Positions 38,324-48,424 of a DNA stretch of 64,000 bases are shown in pieces. The stretch is from Loktanella fryxellensis (GTDB lineage Bacteria > Pseudomonadota > Alphaproteobacteria > Rhodobacterales > Rhodobacteraceae): positions 310,001-374,000 of the forward strand of contig NZ_FOCI01000001.1 of the NCBI RefSeq assembly GCF_900110065.1, in the 5' to 3' direction. The position numbers and the translations under genes were made by a program. A model generated the notes under the pieces. It searched no databases, was not told where the DNA came from, and worked only from the letters and a program-made list of their open reading frames with translations. Numbering within the stretch: position 1 is the first letter of the stretch; each line of letters opens with the position of its first letter.

Positions 38324-40732
38324 TCAGTGGATCCCGGCACCGACACCCTGTTGGCGGGCCGCAAGGGCTGCCGCTGCGGCCGCCTCTTCCGCCGCCTCGT
38401 CCCATTCGATGGGCTCCGGCTTGCGGATCAGGGCGTGCTCCAGCACCTCGGACACGTGGGTGACGGGGATGATCGTCAGCCCTTCCTTCACGTTGGCGGG
38501 GATGTCCGCCAAGTCCTTTTCGTTCTCCTGCGGGATCAGGACGGTCGTGATCCCGCCGCGCAGGGCGGCCAGCAGTTTTTCCTTCAGACCGCCGATCGGC
38601 ATGGCATTGCCGCGCAGGCTGACTTCGCCGGTCATGGCGATGTCCTTGCGAACGGGGATCTGCGTCAGCACCGACACGATGGACGTGACCATCGCAAGGC
38701 CCGCGCTCGGCCCGTCCTTGGGCGTCGCACCGTCCGGCACGTGGACGTGGATGTCCGTCGTGTCGAACTTCGTCGGCTTCACCCCGATGCTGGGACTGAT
38801 CGAGCGAACGTAGGAGCTGGCCGCGTCGATCGACTCCTTCATCACGTCGCCCAGCTTGCCGGTAGTCTTCATCCGGCCCTTGCCCGGCAGGCGCAGCGCC
38901 TCGATGCTGAGAAGCTCGCCGCCGACGCTGGTCCACGCGAGGCCTGTGACGACACCGATCTGGTCGTCCTTTTCCGCCAACCCGTAGCGGTGCTTGCGCA
39001 CGCCAAGGAAGTCGCCAAGGTTGTCCGCCGTGACCGTGATGTGATCATAGGCCTTCTTGGCGATCTGCGTCACGACCTTGCGGGCGATCTTGGCCAGCTC
39101 GCGCTCGAAGTTCCGCACGCCGGCCTCGCGGGTGTAGTACCGCGCAATATCGGTCAGCGCGCTGTCCTCGACCACCAGTTCCTTCGCCCGCAGCCCGTGG
39201 TTCTTCATCACCTTGGGCAGCAGGTGGCCGCGCGCGATCTCGCGCTTCTCGTCCTCGGTGTAACCCGACAGGCTGATGATCTCCATCCGGTCCAGCAGCG
39301 GCCCCGGCATGTTGTAGGAGTTCGCCGTGGTCAGGAACATCACGTTCGACAGATCGTATTCCACCTCGAGGTAGTGGTCCACGAAGCTCGCGTTCTGTTC
39401 CGGATCGAGCACCTCCAGCATCGCCGATGCGGGATCGCCACGGAAGTCCTGCCCCATCTTGTCGATCTCATCGAGCAGGATCAGCGGGTTGGTGGTTTTC
39501 GCCTTTTTCAGCGCCTGGATGATCTTGCCGGGCATGGACCCGATATAGGTCCGCCGGTGACCGCGGATCTCGGACTCGTCACGCACGCCGCCAAGGCTGA
39601 TGCGGATGAACTCGCGTCCCGTGGCCTTCGCCACCGACTTGCCCAGCGAGGTCTTGCCCACGCCCGGAGGGCCGACGAGGCACATGATCGGCCCCTTCAG
39701 CTTGGCGCTGCGACCCTGCACGGCCAGATACTCGACGATCCGCTCCTTGACCTTTTCCAGCCCGAAGTGGTCGTCATCCAGAACCTTCTGCGCATGGCCC
39801 AGATCCTTGCGGGTGCGCGATTTCACGCCCCATGGCACGCTCAGGATCCAGTCGAGGTAGTTGCGCACGACCGTCGCCTCGGCGCTCATCGGGCTCATGT
39901 TCTTGAGCTTCTTGAGTTCCGCATCGACCTTTTCGCGGGCTTCCTTGCTCAGCTTCGTGGCTTCGATGCGCGCCTCGAGCTCGGCCACTTCACCGGCCCC
40001 GTCCTCGCCGTCGCCCAATTCCTTCTGGATCGCCTTCATCTGCTCGTTCAGATAGTATTCGCGCTGCGTGCGCTCCATCTGGGACTTCACGCGGGTCTTG
40101 ATCTTCTTTTCGACCTGCAGCACGGACATCTCGCCCTGCATCAGGCCGTAAACCTTCTCCAGCCGCTCCGACACGGACAGCGTTTCCAGCAGACCCTGCT
40201 TCTGCGCGACCTCGATCCCCAGGTGGCCCGCCACCAGATCGGCAAGCTTCGCCGGTTCCGTCGTCTCGCTGACGGCGGACATCGCCTCTTCGGGGATGTT
40301 CTTCTTGATCTTGGCGTAACGCTCGAACTCGGCCGCGACCGTGCGCACCAGCGCCTCGATCTCGTCCTCGGTGCCGGGCACTTCGGTCAGCGCCTCGGCG
40401 CGCGCCTCGAAGAAGCTGGCATTCTCGACGAAGTCGGTGATCCGCACGCGGCTGCGGCCTTCGACCAGCACCTTCACGGTGCCGTCGGGCAGTTTCAGCA
40501 GTTGCAGGACGTTCGCCAGCACACCGGCGCGATAGATGCCGTCCTGTGCGGGGTCATCTTCGCCGGGGTCGATCTGGCTGGACAGAAGAATCTGCTTGTC
40601 GTCGCGCATCACCTCTTCGAGGGCGCGGACGGATTTCTCGCGACCCACGAAAAGCGGCACGATCATGTGGGGGAACACCACGATGTCGCGCAGCGGCAGG
40701 ACGGGATAGGATGTGGCAAGGTTGTCTTGCAT
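38324..40732 (-). CDS. lon: ATP-dependent protease Lon
   Basis: 802 residues from the ATG at 40732, which follows AAGGAAAAGACCC. In order: N-terminal substrate-binding domain ([20 protein letters not shown]), coiled-coil, AAA+ module with Walker [16 protein letters not shown] and Walker [15 protein letters not shown], and the C-terminal protease domain. The Ser-Lys dyad is seen in [11 protein letters not shown] and [12 protein letters not shown]. Lon degrades misfolded and regulatory proteins. A sigma-32-like promoter lies upstream and rpoH is in the same window. Confidence 0.98.
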   Translation of the reverse strand: MQDNLATSYPVLPLRDIVVFPHMIVPLFVGREKSVRALEEVMRDDKQILLSSQIDPGEDDPAQDGIYRAGVLANVLQLLKLPDGTVKVLVEGRSRVRITDFVENASFFEARAEALTEVPGTEDEIEALVRTVAAEFERYAKIKKNIPEEAMSAVSETTEPAKLADLVAGHLGIEVAQKQGLLETLSVSERLEKVYGLMQGEMSVLQVEKKIKTRVKSQMERTQREYYLNEQMKAIQKELGDGEDGAGEVAELEARIEATKLSKEAREKVDAELKKLKNMSPMSAEATVVRNYLDWILSVPWGVKSRTRKDLGHAQKVLDDDHFGLEKVKERIVEYLAVQGRSAKLKGPIMCLVGPPGVGKTSLGKSVAKATGREFIRISLGGVRDESEIRGHRRTYIGSMPGKIIQALKKAKTTNPLILLDEIDKMGQDFRGDPASAMLEVLDPEQNASFVDHYLEVEYDLSNVMFLTTANSYNMPGPLLDRMEIISLSGYTEDEKREIARGHLLPKVMKNHGLRAKELVVEDSALTDIARYYTREAGVRNFERELAKIARKVVTQIAKKAYDHITVTADNLGDFLGVRKHRYGLAEKDDQIGVVTGLAWTSVGGELLSIEALRLPGKGRMKTTGKLGDVMKESIDAASSYVRSISPSIGVKPTKFDTTDIHVHVPDGATPKDGPSAGLAMVTSIVSVLTQIPVRKDIAMTGEVSLRGNAMPIGGLKEKLLAALRGGITTVLIPQENEKDLADIPANVKEGLTIIPVTHVSEVLEHALIRKPEPIEWDEAAEEAAAAAALAARQQGVGAGIH

Positions 40733-40804
40733 GGGTCTTTTCCTTTCAGTGGCAACGCGCACCGGTCCCACTGTCGGCAACCTGTGGTGCGTGTCCGATA
40801 CGAC

Positions 40805-40834
40805 ATGTGGGGCGGTGTGCCACGTGTTTCAACG
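40805..40834 (-). promoter_or_regulatory. Predicted sigma-32 (heat-shock) promoter of lon
   Basis: On the minus strand GCGTTGAAAC is followed, after 15 bases from TTGAA, by CCCCACAT. The E. coli sigma-32 consensus is CTTGAA and CCCCATNT with 13-17 bases between. The element lies 73 bases before the lon ATG. Lon is a classical RpoH target, which supports the call. Confidence 0.6.
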
Positions 40835-41030
40835 CCCCCGCAACGCCGCACCGGGCTTGGGGCGAAATGTGAACCCCGCCGCGGCGACCTGCAAGGCGAC
40901 ATTTGGCGTCAGTTGCGAAAACCGGCTGCGGCGCGTCGCCGGGCGATGACCGTTCACGAAAAATTAACAACATTGCAAATTGACGTTACGTAAGGTAAAA
41001 GAAGGACAGGAAATTCAGCGTGGAACAGTC

Positions 41031-41234
41031 ATGTTACCAGGTGTTGCAATCCTCTTGGCACTGCTCGCGGCGCTTGCGTCCGCATCGTTCGACGCATCAG
41101 ATCCAGACGATACCGAAAACGTAGAGGGGCCGGACGACAACACCGACCCCAAGCCCGATCCCATCACAGACGCCGGTGACGATACCGACCCCGACGATAC
41201 GGATCCCGACCCCACAGATCCCGTCAGCATCTGA
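41031..41234 (+). CDS. Small Asp/Pro/Thr-rich secreted or membrane-anchored protein
   Basis: 67 residues from ATG 41031. An N-terminal hydrophobic helix (LPGVAILLALLAALASASFD) is followed by a strongly acidic, repetitive tail with DPDDTDPDPTDP-type units. The tail would bind calcium or stay disordered outside the membrane. There is no recognisable family. The stop lies 7 bases before the glycosyltransferase start, so co-translation is likely. Upstream (40735-41030) is AT-rich, with a TTACGTAA palindrome near 40986 and probable promoter elements (TTAACA with TACGTA, spacing 17). The ribosome binding site is weak. Confidence 0.5.
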   Translation: MLPGVAILLALLAALASASFDASDPDDTENVEGPDDNTDPKPDPITDAGDDTDPDDTDPDPTDPVSI

Positions 41235-41241
41235 CACGTCC

Positions 41242-43527
41242 ATGGCAGGCAGTCAGCCGGTCCTGTCAGTCATCCTCACATACTATGACGAGACGCCATT
41301 CCTGCAGATGGCCGTCTCGTCCGTGGCGGCACAGGGCATCGACGGAATCGAGCTGATCATCGTCAACGACAATCCCGCGCGCTTTTCACAGCAGGACTTC
41401 GATCACTACGATCTGCCTGCCTTCGCGCGCGTGGTCCACCATGCCCAGAACCTCGGCCTGTCGGCGGCCCGCAATACCGGGCTGTCGCACGCCACCGGCA
41501 CGCATGTGGGATTTCTGGACGGTGACGATTACTACGTGGCCGGCGGCCTTGCGGCGCAGCTGGCCCATACACGGGCCACGGGTGCCTGCATCACCCACGC
41601 CCAGTGCTATGTCTCGCGTCTGCGCAGCCCGCAGGTCGATCTGCTGCGCCGCGACCGTCTGCTGTTCGGCACCCCCCGCACGGGTGAGGGGCTGACCGCG
41701 TTCGAGGAGGCGCAGTTCATCACCTCGAGCTGGTCGAGCCTGTATCGCCGCGACTTCCTGACCGACAATGCGCTTGCGTTCGATCCCGCGCAGCGCAAGT
41801 TCGAGGACCGTCTGTTCGTGCTGCAGACCGTCACCGCCGCACGCCGGATCGCGACGCTCGGCCGCCCCACACGCGTCTGGCGCAGGCGGGCGGGCTCGAT
41901 CTCGGTGACGCGGGGCGATCCGGACCTGCACCGTCTGCAAGTGCAACTTCTGGAGAAATGCGTGGCGCACGTCACGGACCAGAGCGTCACGGGCCGCCTG
42001 CCGCCACGGTTCCTCAAGCGCGAGCATTTCAACACCTTCAGCCGGGTGATCTGGGACCTGCAGATCATCGACGCCATCGCCACGGCCGACCACCCCGCCT
42101 ATGGGGAACTGGGGCAGCGCATCGCTGCGCTGCTGGACGGGGGCCGGTTCGGACATGCGATCTTCGACGATCCCGTGCTTGCCCCGGTTAACCGTGTCGG
42201 CCTGCGGTCGCGACAGGGCGTCATCGGTCGCACCGACATCTTTGCCCTGCACCGGATGCTGCGCGATGCCGACTTTGCCGGTGCCGCGGCGCTGCTGGCG
42301 GACCGGCGCGCGGCGGCGGCATCGCCGCCACCGGCCCGCCCCATGGTGCACAGCGCACGTCCACGCCTGATCCTGCACGTGGGCCTGCACAAGACGGGGA
42401 CGACCTATCTTCAGCATCAGTTGCTGGCGCAGCGCGCGGCGCTGCTGGACCAGGGCATCCTCGTGCCGCTGACAGGCCTGACGGACCACGGGCACGCGGC
42501 GATCCGCGCCGGTGGCCAGCCCGGCCATCAGGGGTTGCTGGGCGCGCTGCGGCGTGACGACCCCAAGGTGTGGCAGTCGCTGGAGGCAGAGTTGGCGCAG
42601 GCGGCACAGGTGCCGATCCATACGGTCGTCGTGTCGTGCGAAAACATGCTGCTGCCCCTCGCCGATGACCGCGACGAGCGGATCAGAATGCTGGCGGGCC
42701 TGACCCATCGCTTTGCGTCAGCCGTGCCGGTGGTCACCCTGCGGCGTCCGGACCACCAGATCGAAAGCTTCTGGCGCGAGATCGTGTGCAACGGCCAGCG
42801 TATGGGCGCGCGGTCGCTGGAAGAGTTCACCGGCGACACCGCCCCCCTGCTATGCGACCTGCCCGCCCTGATCGGTCCGGTCGAGGCGCTGACCGGCGAA
42901 CGCGCGATCCTGCTGGACTTCGATGCCGCCCGCGCGCGCGACGGCCTGTGGGCCGACCTGTGCACCGCCATCGGGATGACGCAGGCACCGACGCCCGTTC
43001 CCGTGCCGCGGTATCCCTCTGCCGGGCCGCGCATCACGCAGGCCGCCCGCCTGATCAATGCCCTGATCCCGGAGACGTCCCTGCGGATCGCCACGTTGCG
43101 CGACCTGTTCGCCGTCTGGCCCGCAGAGGAGCCGGGCGGCTGGACCATGCCGGTGTCGATGGCCAGCCACGTGCTTGACCGCTTCGAAATCGCCAGCGCC
43201 GCCTATGCCGCCGAACGTGGCTATGTCCCGCCGTTCGCGGCATGGCGCGCCGATCTGGCCACCACCCCCCGCGCCGAGCCCGCCATCCTCACCGCCGCCG
43301 ATCTGGCGCGTCTGCGCGATGCGCGTCTGCGCTGCGAACGCCCCGACCGGGTGCCGGCCGCCGCCGCACTGCCGCGCCATCAGCCACCCCCGATGCAGCC
43401 AGAGGCGGACCCGGTTCCGGCACAGCACGCCGCGCGGCCCGCACCGCGCGCCGCCGGTCCGCAGATCGTCATCCGCCCGCGTCCCTGGCTGGTGCACGCG
43501 CTGCGCAGGGTGCGCATGCTGCGCTAG
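41242..43527 (+). CDS. Family 2 glycosyltransferase fused to a sulfotransferase-like domain
   Basis: 762 residues. Residues 1-250 form a GT-A glycosyltransferase: VLSVILTYYDETPFLQMAVS, then ELIIVNDNP, GLSAARNTGLSHA and the metal motif FLDGDDYY. From about residue 375 a second domain begins with LILHVGLHKTGTTYLQHQLL, the PAPS 5'-phosphosulfate loop of sulfotransferases, followed by VVTLRRPDHQIESFWREIV, which resembles the 3'-phosphate region. The C-terminal 70 residues are Pro/Ala/Arg-rich. The protein could add a sugar and a sulfate to the same surface glycan; acceptor unknown. GC content and codon use look native. No strong ribosome binding site; coupling to the small upstream gene is likely. 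Confidence 0.75.
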   Translation: MAGSQPVLSVILTYYDETPFLQMAVSSVAAQGIDGIELIIVNDNPARFSQQDFDHYDLPAFARVVHHAQNLGLSAARNTGLSHATGTHVGFLDGDDYYVAGGLAAQLAHTRATGACITHAQCYVSRLRSPQVDLLRRDRLLFGTPRTGEGLTAFEEAQFITSSWSSLYRRDFLTDNALAFDPAQRKFEDRLFVLQTVTAARRIATLGRPTRVWRRRAGSISVTRGDPDLHRLQVQLLEKCVAHVTDQSVTGRLPPRFLKREHFNTFSRVIWDLQIIDAIATADHPAYGELGQRIAALLDGGRFGHAIFDDPVLAPVNRVGLRSRQGVIGRTDIFALHRMLRDADFAGAAALLADRRAAAASPPPARPMVHSARPRLILHVGLHKTGTTYLQHQLLAQRAALLDQGILVPLTGLTDHGHAAIRAGGQPGHQGLLGALRRDDPKVWQSLEAELAQAAQVPIHTVVVSCENMLLPLADDRDERIRMLAGLTHRFASAVPVVTLRRPDHQIESFWREIVCNGQRMGARSLEEFTGDTAPLLCDLPALIGPVEALTGERAILLDFDAARARDGLWADLCTAIGMTQAPTPVPVPRYPSAGPRITQAARLINALIPETSLRIATLRDLFAVWPAEEPGGWTMPVSMASHVLDRFEIASAAYAAERGYVPPFAAWRADLATTPRAEPAILTAADLARLRDARLRCERPDRVPAAAALPRHQPPPMQPEADPVPAQHAARPAPRAAGPQIVIRPRPWLVHALRRVRMLR

Positions 43528-43554
43528 GCGTCAGGACACGGCGTCGGACTGCGT

Positions 43555-44697
43555 TTAAACCGGTTCGATGTCGCCCTGCGCGCGGACCGCGTGGAAATCC
43601 GCCTCCCACGCCACGAACCGCCCGGCCGCGATGGCGTCGCGCATTCCCTGCATCAGCGTCTGGTAGTAATGCAGGTTGTGCCACGTCAGCAGCATGCCTA
43701 AAATCATCTCCTGCGCGCGAAAGACGTGGTGCAGATACGCGCGGGAATAGTTGCTGCAGGCCGGGCAGGTGCACCCTTCGTCCAAGGGTCGCGGGTCGTC
43801 CGCGTGGCGCGCGTTCTTCAGGTTCACGACGCCGCGCCGGGTAAAGGCCTGCCCCGTGCGCCCGGAGCGGCTGGGCAACACGCAGTCCATCATGTCGATG
43901 CCCCGCTTGACCGCTCCCACGATGTCGTCGGGCTTGCCCACGCCCATCAGATAGCGCGGCTTGTCCACCGGCAGCACGCCCGTCGCATGGTCGAGGCAGC
44001 CGAACATCGCCTCCTGCCCCTCGCCTACAGCCAGACCGCCGACCGCATAGCCGTCGAAGCCGATGTCGGTCAGCGCCTGCGCGGATTCGGCGCGGAAATC
44101 CTGTTCCAGCCCGCCCTGCTGGATGCCGAACAGCGCATGTCCGGGCCGGTCGCCAAAGGCATCGCGCGACCGCTGCGCCCACCGCATCGACAGTTGCATC
44201 GATGTGGCGATCCGGTCCCGGTCGGCGGGCAGCGCGGGACATTCGTCGAAACACATCACGATGTCGGATCCCAACAGCTTCTGGATTTCCATGCTGCGTT
44301 CCGGCGACAGCATGTGCTTGCTGCCGTCGATGTGCGATTTGAAGCTGACGCCCGCTTCGGTCAGCTTGCGCAGATCCGCAAGGCTCATGACCTGAAACCC
44401 GCCCGAGTCGGTCAGGATCGGCCCGGACCAGTTCATGAAGCGGTGCAGACCGCCCAGATGCGCGATCCGTTCCGCCGTGGGCCGCAGCATCAGGTGATAG
44501 GTGTTGCCCAGCAGGATGTCCGCACCCGTGGCCGCGACGCTTTCGGGCAGCATCGCCTTGACCGTGGCGGCGGTGCCCACGGGCATGAAGGCAGGCGTGC
44601 GGATGTCGCCGCGCGGGGTGTGGATCACGCCGGTGCGGGCCATCCCGTCGGTGGCGTGCAGATCGAAGGCAAAGCGGTCGGTCGGGGTCGCGGTCAT
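43555..44697 (-). CDS. tgt: tRNA-guanine transglycosylase (queuine)
   Basis: 380 residues from the ATG at 44697; upstream readings are not conserved. Exchanges G34 for preQ1 in GUN anticodons. The catalytic Asp residues are in [13 protein letters not shown] and in [18 protein letters not shown]. The zinc site is [16 protein letters not shown]. It lies convergent to the glycosyltransferase gene with 27 bases between the stops. Other queuosine genes are not in the window. Confidence 0.96.
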   Translation of the reverse strand: MTATPTDRFAFDLHATDGMARTGVIHTPRGDIRTPAFMPVGTAATVKAMLPESVAATGADILLGNTYHLMLRPTAERIAHLGGLHRFMNWSGPILTDSGGFQVMSLADLRKLTEAGVSFKSHIDGSKHMLSPERSMEIQKLLGSDIVMCFDECPALPADRDRIATSMQLSMRWAQRSRDAFGDRPGHALFGIQQGGLEQDFRAESAQALTDIGFDGYAVGGLAVGEGQEAMFGCLDHATGVLPVDKPRYLMGVGKPDDIVGAVKRGIDMMDCVLPSRSGRTGQAFTRRGVVNLKNARHADDPRPLDEGCTCPACSNYSRAYLHHVFRAQEMILGMLLTWHNLHYYQTLMQGMRDAIAAGRFVAWEADFHAVRAQGDIEPV

Positions 44698-44834
44698 GGG
44701 GCAGCATCCTGAATGGCCTGCCCCTTTTGCCTTCGCACCGCCGAAATGGAAAGAGGCGGGGCGCCGCCACTGCCCTTTACGCCACGCCCGGCAAAACCTA
44801 TATGAACGGTCAGGAATGCACGGGGAAGACTGCC

Positions 44835-45197
44835 ATGACCGATCAGACAGCACCGATGGAAGGGACGCCGCTGATCGCGCCTTCCACCACCGATCACCCG
44901 CTGCACGAGCAGATCGTGGCGGCCTGCCGCACGGTCTATGACCCGGAAATCCCGGTGAACATCTATGATCTGGGGCTGATCTACACGATCCAGATCGACG
45001 ACGCGTCTGCGGTCAAGGTCATCATGACGCTGACCGCACCCGGCTGTCCCGTCGCAGGCGAAATGCCCGGCTGGGTCGCCGACGCGATCGAACCCCTGCC
45101 CGGCGTCAAGCACGTGGACGTGGAGATGACGTTCGAGCCGCAGTGGGGCATGGACATGATGAGCGACGAGGCCCGCCTCGAGCTAGGATTCATGTGA
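44835..45197 (+). CDS. DUF59/MIP18-family Fe-S assembly protein (SufT-like)
   Basis: 120 residues from the ATG at 44835. The MIP18 domain reads [20 protein letters not shown], then [20 protein letters not shown] with the conserved Cys. [20 protein letters not shown] follows. Members help SUF-type Fe-S cluster assembly or delivery. It starts 61 bases before the A-type carrier gene and is probably co-transcribed with it. The rest of the suf operon is not here. Confidence 0.85.
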   Translation: MTDQTAPMEGTPLIAPSTTDHPLHEQIVAACRTVYDPEIPVNIYDLGLIYTIQIDDASAVKVIMTLTAPGCPVAGEMPGWVADAIEPLPGVKHVDVEMTFEPQWGMDMMSDEARLELGFM

Positions 45198-45258
45198 ACC
45201 ACTTGAGTGTGAGGGCCACCGCCCTTACGTTCCAAATGTCACGCTGAAAGGACATCCC

Positions 45259-45627
45259 ATGTTCGGTATCCCCGGCAAGCAGGCGGTCACCATCACACCG
45301 CGCGCAGCGACGCAGATCGCGAAACTGATGGCCCGCGACGGGCATCAGGGCCTGCGCATCGGCATCAAGAAGGGTGGCTGCGCCGGCATGGAATACACCA
45401 TGGACTACGTGACAGAGGTCAATCCGCTGGACGAGACCGTCGAGGTCGACGGTGCCCGCGTGATGATCGCGCCCATGGCACAGATGTTCCTGTTCGGCAC
45501 GGAAATCGACTACGAGACGACGCTGCTCGAGTCCGCGTTCAAGTTCCGCAACCCCAATGTGGTCGATGCCTGCGGCTGCGGCGAATCGATCAAGTTCGAC
45601 ATCGGGCTGACAGCCACGCAGGCCTGA
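45259..45627 (+). CDS. HesB/IscA-type Fe-S cluster carrier (SufA-like)
   Basis: 122 residues. The three cluster-binding cysteines are all seen: GIKKGGCAGMEYTMDYV and, near the end, VVDACGCGESIKF. The start ATG at 45259 follows AAAGGACATCCC. Members carry [2Fe-2S] or [4Fe-4S] clusters to apo-proteins. Together with the preceding MIP18-family gene it forms a two-gene Fe-S delivery unit. Confidence 0.92.
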   Translation: MFGIPGKQAVTITPRAATQIAKLMARDGHQGLRIGIKKGGCAGMEYTMDYVTEVNPLDETVEVDGARVMIAPMAQMFLFGTEIDYETTLLESAFKFRNPNVVDACGCGESIKFDIGLTATQA

Positions 45628-45788
45628 CGGGCTGTCAGCGGTCCGGGCCGCGCCCGTCCGTCGCGACACGCATTGCACGTCGTTCTGTTGCGGCCTGGCT
45701 TGGCCCGCCGTTCAGGTATCGACGCTGCGCGCCACCCGCATGTCATCAGGCGTGACTGGGGCCAACCTGTGGTCAGCCCCCGACGGGC

Positions 45789-46685
45789 TCAACCTTCCGC
45801 GAGCATGCCCTTTTCCGCGGCCAGATCGCGCATCCGCTTCTGCAGCTTCTCGAAGGCACGGACCTCGATCTGCCGGATGCGCTCGCGGCTCACGTCATAG
45901 CGCGACGACAGATCCTCCAGGGTGATGGTCTCGTCGTTCAGGCGGCGCTGCATCAGGATGTCGCGCTCGCGTTCGTTCAGCACACCCATCGCCTCGGCCA
46001 GCATGGCGCGGCGGCTTTCGAGTTCGTCACGCTCCTCGTAATCGCCGGCCTGATCGGCGTCCTCGTCCTCCAGCCAATCCTGCCATTGCATCGTGCCCTC
46101 GCCCTCGGACCCGACGGTGGCGTTCAGCGACGCGTCGCCGCCCGACAGGCGACGGTTCATCGACACGACTTCGGCTTCCGTCACGCCAAGGTCGGTGGCG
46201 ATCCGTGCCACGTTTTCGGGGCGCAAATCGCCCTCCTCCAGCGCACCGATCCGGTTCTTGGCCTTGCGCAGGTTGAAGAACAGCTTCTTCTGGGCGCTGG
46301 TCGTGCCCAGTTTCACCATCGACCACGACCGCAGCACGTATTCCTGAATGGACGCCCTGATCCACCACATCGCGTACGTCGCAAGGCGAAACCCTTTTTC
46401 GGGGTCGAACTTCTTCACGGCCTGCATCAGGCCCACGTTCGCCTCCGAGATCACCTCGGCCTGCGGCAGGCCGTAGCCGCGGTAGCCCATCGCGATCTTG
46501 GCCGCCAACCGCAGGTGCGACGTGACCAGCTGGTGGGCCGCCTCCGTGTCCTCGTTCTCGGTCCAGCGTTTCGCCAGCATGTATTCGGTTTCGGGTTCCA
46601 GCATCGGAAACTTGCGAATCTCCTGCATGTAGCGGTTAAGCCCCTGTTCTGGGGACGGGGCCGGCAGGTTCTTGTACTCGCTCAT
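45789..46685 (-). CDS. rpoH: RNA polymerase sigma-32 factor RpoH
   Basis: 298 residues from the ATG at 46685 after AAGGAG. Region 2.1-2.4 is seen in LRLAAKIAMGYRGYGLPQAE and ATYAMWWIRASIQEYVLRSW. The RpoH box QKKLFFNLRKAKNRIGALEE separates regions 2 and 3, diagnostic of heat-shock sigma factors. Region 4.2 is [20 protein letters not shown]. Many Rhodobacterales carry two RpoH proteins; which one this is cannot be told. A likely target promoter is seen upstream of lon. Confidence 0.96.
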   Translation of the reverse strand: MSEYKNLPAPSPEQGLNRYMQEIRKFPMLEPETEYMLAKRWTENEDTEAAHQLVTSHLRLAAKIAMGYRGYGLPQAEVISEANVGLMQAVKKFDPEKGFRLATYAMWWIRASIQEYVLRSWSMVKLGTTSAQKKLFFNLRKAKNRIGALEEGDLRPENVARIATDLGVTEAEVVSMNRRLSGGDASLNATVGSEGEGTMQWQDWLEDEDADQAGDYEERDELESRRAMLAEAMGVLNERERDILMQRRLNDETITLEDLSSRYDVSRERIRQIEVRAFEKLQKRMRDLAAEKGMLAEG

Positions 46686-46863
46686 CGGATGCTCCTTGTG
46701 TCCGGGCGGTCCCGGACGGATTGGATATGGCTGTCGCCGGGCGGCTGTTCAATCGGTTTGACCCCGATTGACTGACCCTTCGTAAACCTAACCCAGTATG
46801 CCCTGCCGCGTTCCGTGACACAGTGGTAAAGTCTGTGCGAGGCCGCACAGACCTTGGGTCAGA

Positions 46864-47961
46864 TCAGACCTGATACTGCAAATTCAGCAAGAGCTGCGCC
46901 ATATCCGCCGGCAGGTCGGACGTAAACTCCATCTCATCGCCAGTAATCGGATGCGTGAACCCCAGCGTGGCCGCGTGGAGCGCCTGCCGTGGAAACGTCC
47001 GCGCCGCCACCACGCCCGCGGGCCCCACCGCCTTTTCCGCCAGCTTCTGACGCCCGCCATAGACCGGATCACCGATCAGCCCGTGGCCGCAGTGGGACAG
47101 GTGCACGCGGATCTGGTGGGTGCGCCCCGTTTCCAGCCAGCATTCCACCAGCGCCGCGACGGCTGGCGTGCCGAGCGGGGCAACGATGCGCACCCTCGTC
47201 ACCGCGTGGCGGCCGGTCTGGAACGATACCGCCTGCTTCTGCCGGTCGGACCTGTGCCGCCCGAGGAAGGTCTGCACCTTCAGGATGTTGCCCGGCTCGA
47301 AACTGGTGCCCTTCACCCCGCGCAGACGCGGATCGTTGGCATCCGGCACGCCGAAACACACGGCCAGATAGCGCCGTTGCACGCTGTGATCGGCGAACTG
47401 CGCCGCAAGTCCCCGGTGCGCCGCATCCGATTTGGCCACCACCAGCAGGCCGGAGGTTTCCTTGTCGATGCGGTGCACGATGCCGGGACGCTTCATCCCG
47501 CCCACCCCCGACAGCGCATCGCCGCAATGATGGATCAGCGCATTCACCACCGTGCCGTCAGGGGTGCCTGGGGCCGGATGCACGACCATGCCCGCGGGCT
47601 TGTCCAGCACGATCAGGTGCTCGTCCTCGAACACGATCTCCAGCGGGATGTCCTGGCCTGCGATATGGCTCTCGACCGCCTCGGCCACGGTGATGGCGAC
47701 GGCGGCCCCTTCGCGCACGCGGGCCCGCGGATCTGTGACGACCGCGCCGTCGATGGCCACCGCGCCGTCGGCGATCAGCCGCCCCAGACGCGAGCGCGAC
47801 AACACCGCGTCGTCCGGCACATCGCGTGCAAGGGCCTTGTCCAACCGTGCAGGCGGATCGGCGGCGATCAGGAACGTCACCAGCCCGGCAGCGATGCCTG
47901 CGGCATGCGCCGCATCGTCATCGTCCGGCAGGTCGTCGTCGTGAAACGGGGCATCGGTCAT
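46864..47961 (-). CDS. RluD-family rRNA pseudouridine synthase
   Basis: 365 residues. An acidic N-terminus (FHDDDLPDDDDAA) is followed by an S4 domain near residues 35-90 (PPARLDKALA, SRLGRLIADGAVAIDGAVV). The catalytic domain has the Asp motif RPGIVHRIDKETSGLLVVAK, FEDEHLIVLDKPAGMVVHP and WLETGRTHQIRVHLSHCGH, as in RluA/C/D enzymes. The size and S4 domain fit RluD, which modifies helix 69 of 23S rRNA. It ends 178 bases upstream of the rpoH start on the same strand. Confidence 0.9.
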   Translation of the reverse strand: MTDAPFHDDDLPDDDDAAHAAGIAAGLVTFLIAADPPARLDKALARDVPDDAVLSRSRLGRLIADGAVAIDGAVVTDPRARVREGAAVAITVAEAVESHIAGQDIPLEIVFEDEHLIVLDKPAGMVVHPAPGTPDGTVVNALIHHCGDALSGVGGMKRPGIVHRIDKETSGLLVVAKSDAAHRGLAAQFADHSVQRRYLAVCFGVPDANDPRLRGVKGTSFEPGNILKVQTFLGRHRSDRQKQAVSFQTGRHAVTRVRIVAPLGTPAVAALVECWLETGRTHQIRVHLSHCGHGLIGDPVYGGRQKLAEKAVGPAGVVAARTFPRQALHAATLGFTHPITGDEMEFTSDLPADMAQLLLNLQYQV

Positions 47962-48055
47962 CGGTCAGGCACTCCTTGCGCGCGTCGCATACGCGCGACG
48001 GGCCGGGATGTCACGCGCGACGCACGACAAGGGCTATTCCATTAGATATGGGGGA

Positions 48056-48132
48056 TGGTACCACGTCCCCGGTTTGAACGGGGGACCTCTTGATCCACAA
48101 TCAAGCGCTCTAACCAACTGAGCTAACGCGGC
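48056..48132 (-). tRNA. tRNA-His (anticodon GTG)
   Basis: 77 nt with CCA. Anticodon stem CTTGA pairs with TCAAG around loop TTGTGGA; the anticodon is GTG. The acceptor stem GCCGCGT pairs with ACGTGGT with a G1:U72 pair, and the discriminator base is A73. Most bacteria use G-1 and C73 for histidine; A73 with G1:U72 is the alphaproteobacterial variant. Confidence 0.95.
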
Positions 48133-48214
48133 ACTGAGGGGTGATCTACCGAAGCCCCGCCACGATTGCAAGTCCCGAACGGCCCGCGTAGACATCCGAA
48201 AACAGGAGGCCCCC

Positions 48215-48406
48215 GTGGGTATCAACGACGAACGCGATCTCGAGGCGAACATGCAGATCGGCCCGACCGAACTGGGCATGGTGCGCCTGTTCATCACCTC
48301 CGGCACGCTGGAAATACCGATGGATTTCGACCCCGAAGAGGCCGAGGAAATCGCGGAGGAAATCCGTGCCGCAGCGCAGGCCGCCCGGGCCGTCAAGCCG
48401 CGATAA
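48215..48406 (+). CDS. DUF6324-like small conserved protein
   Basis: 63 residues, GTG start five bases after AGGAGG. The sequence is short, acidic and probably folded: QIGPTELGMVRLFITSGTLE, then IPMDFDPEEAEEIAEEIRAA. The pattern resembles the small DUF6324 proteins of Rhodobacterales. Function unknown. It lies between tRNA-His and a thioesterase gene on the opposite strand. Confidence 0.75.
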   Translation: MGINDERDLEANMQIGPTELGMVRLFITSGTLEIPMDFDPEEAEEIAEEIRAAAQAARAVKPR

Positions 48407-48424
48407 CGCGCTGCGTTCGCTGTT

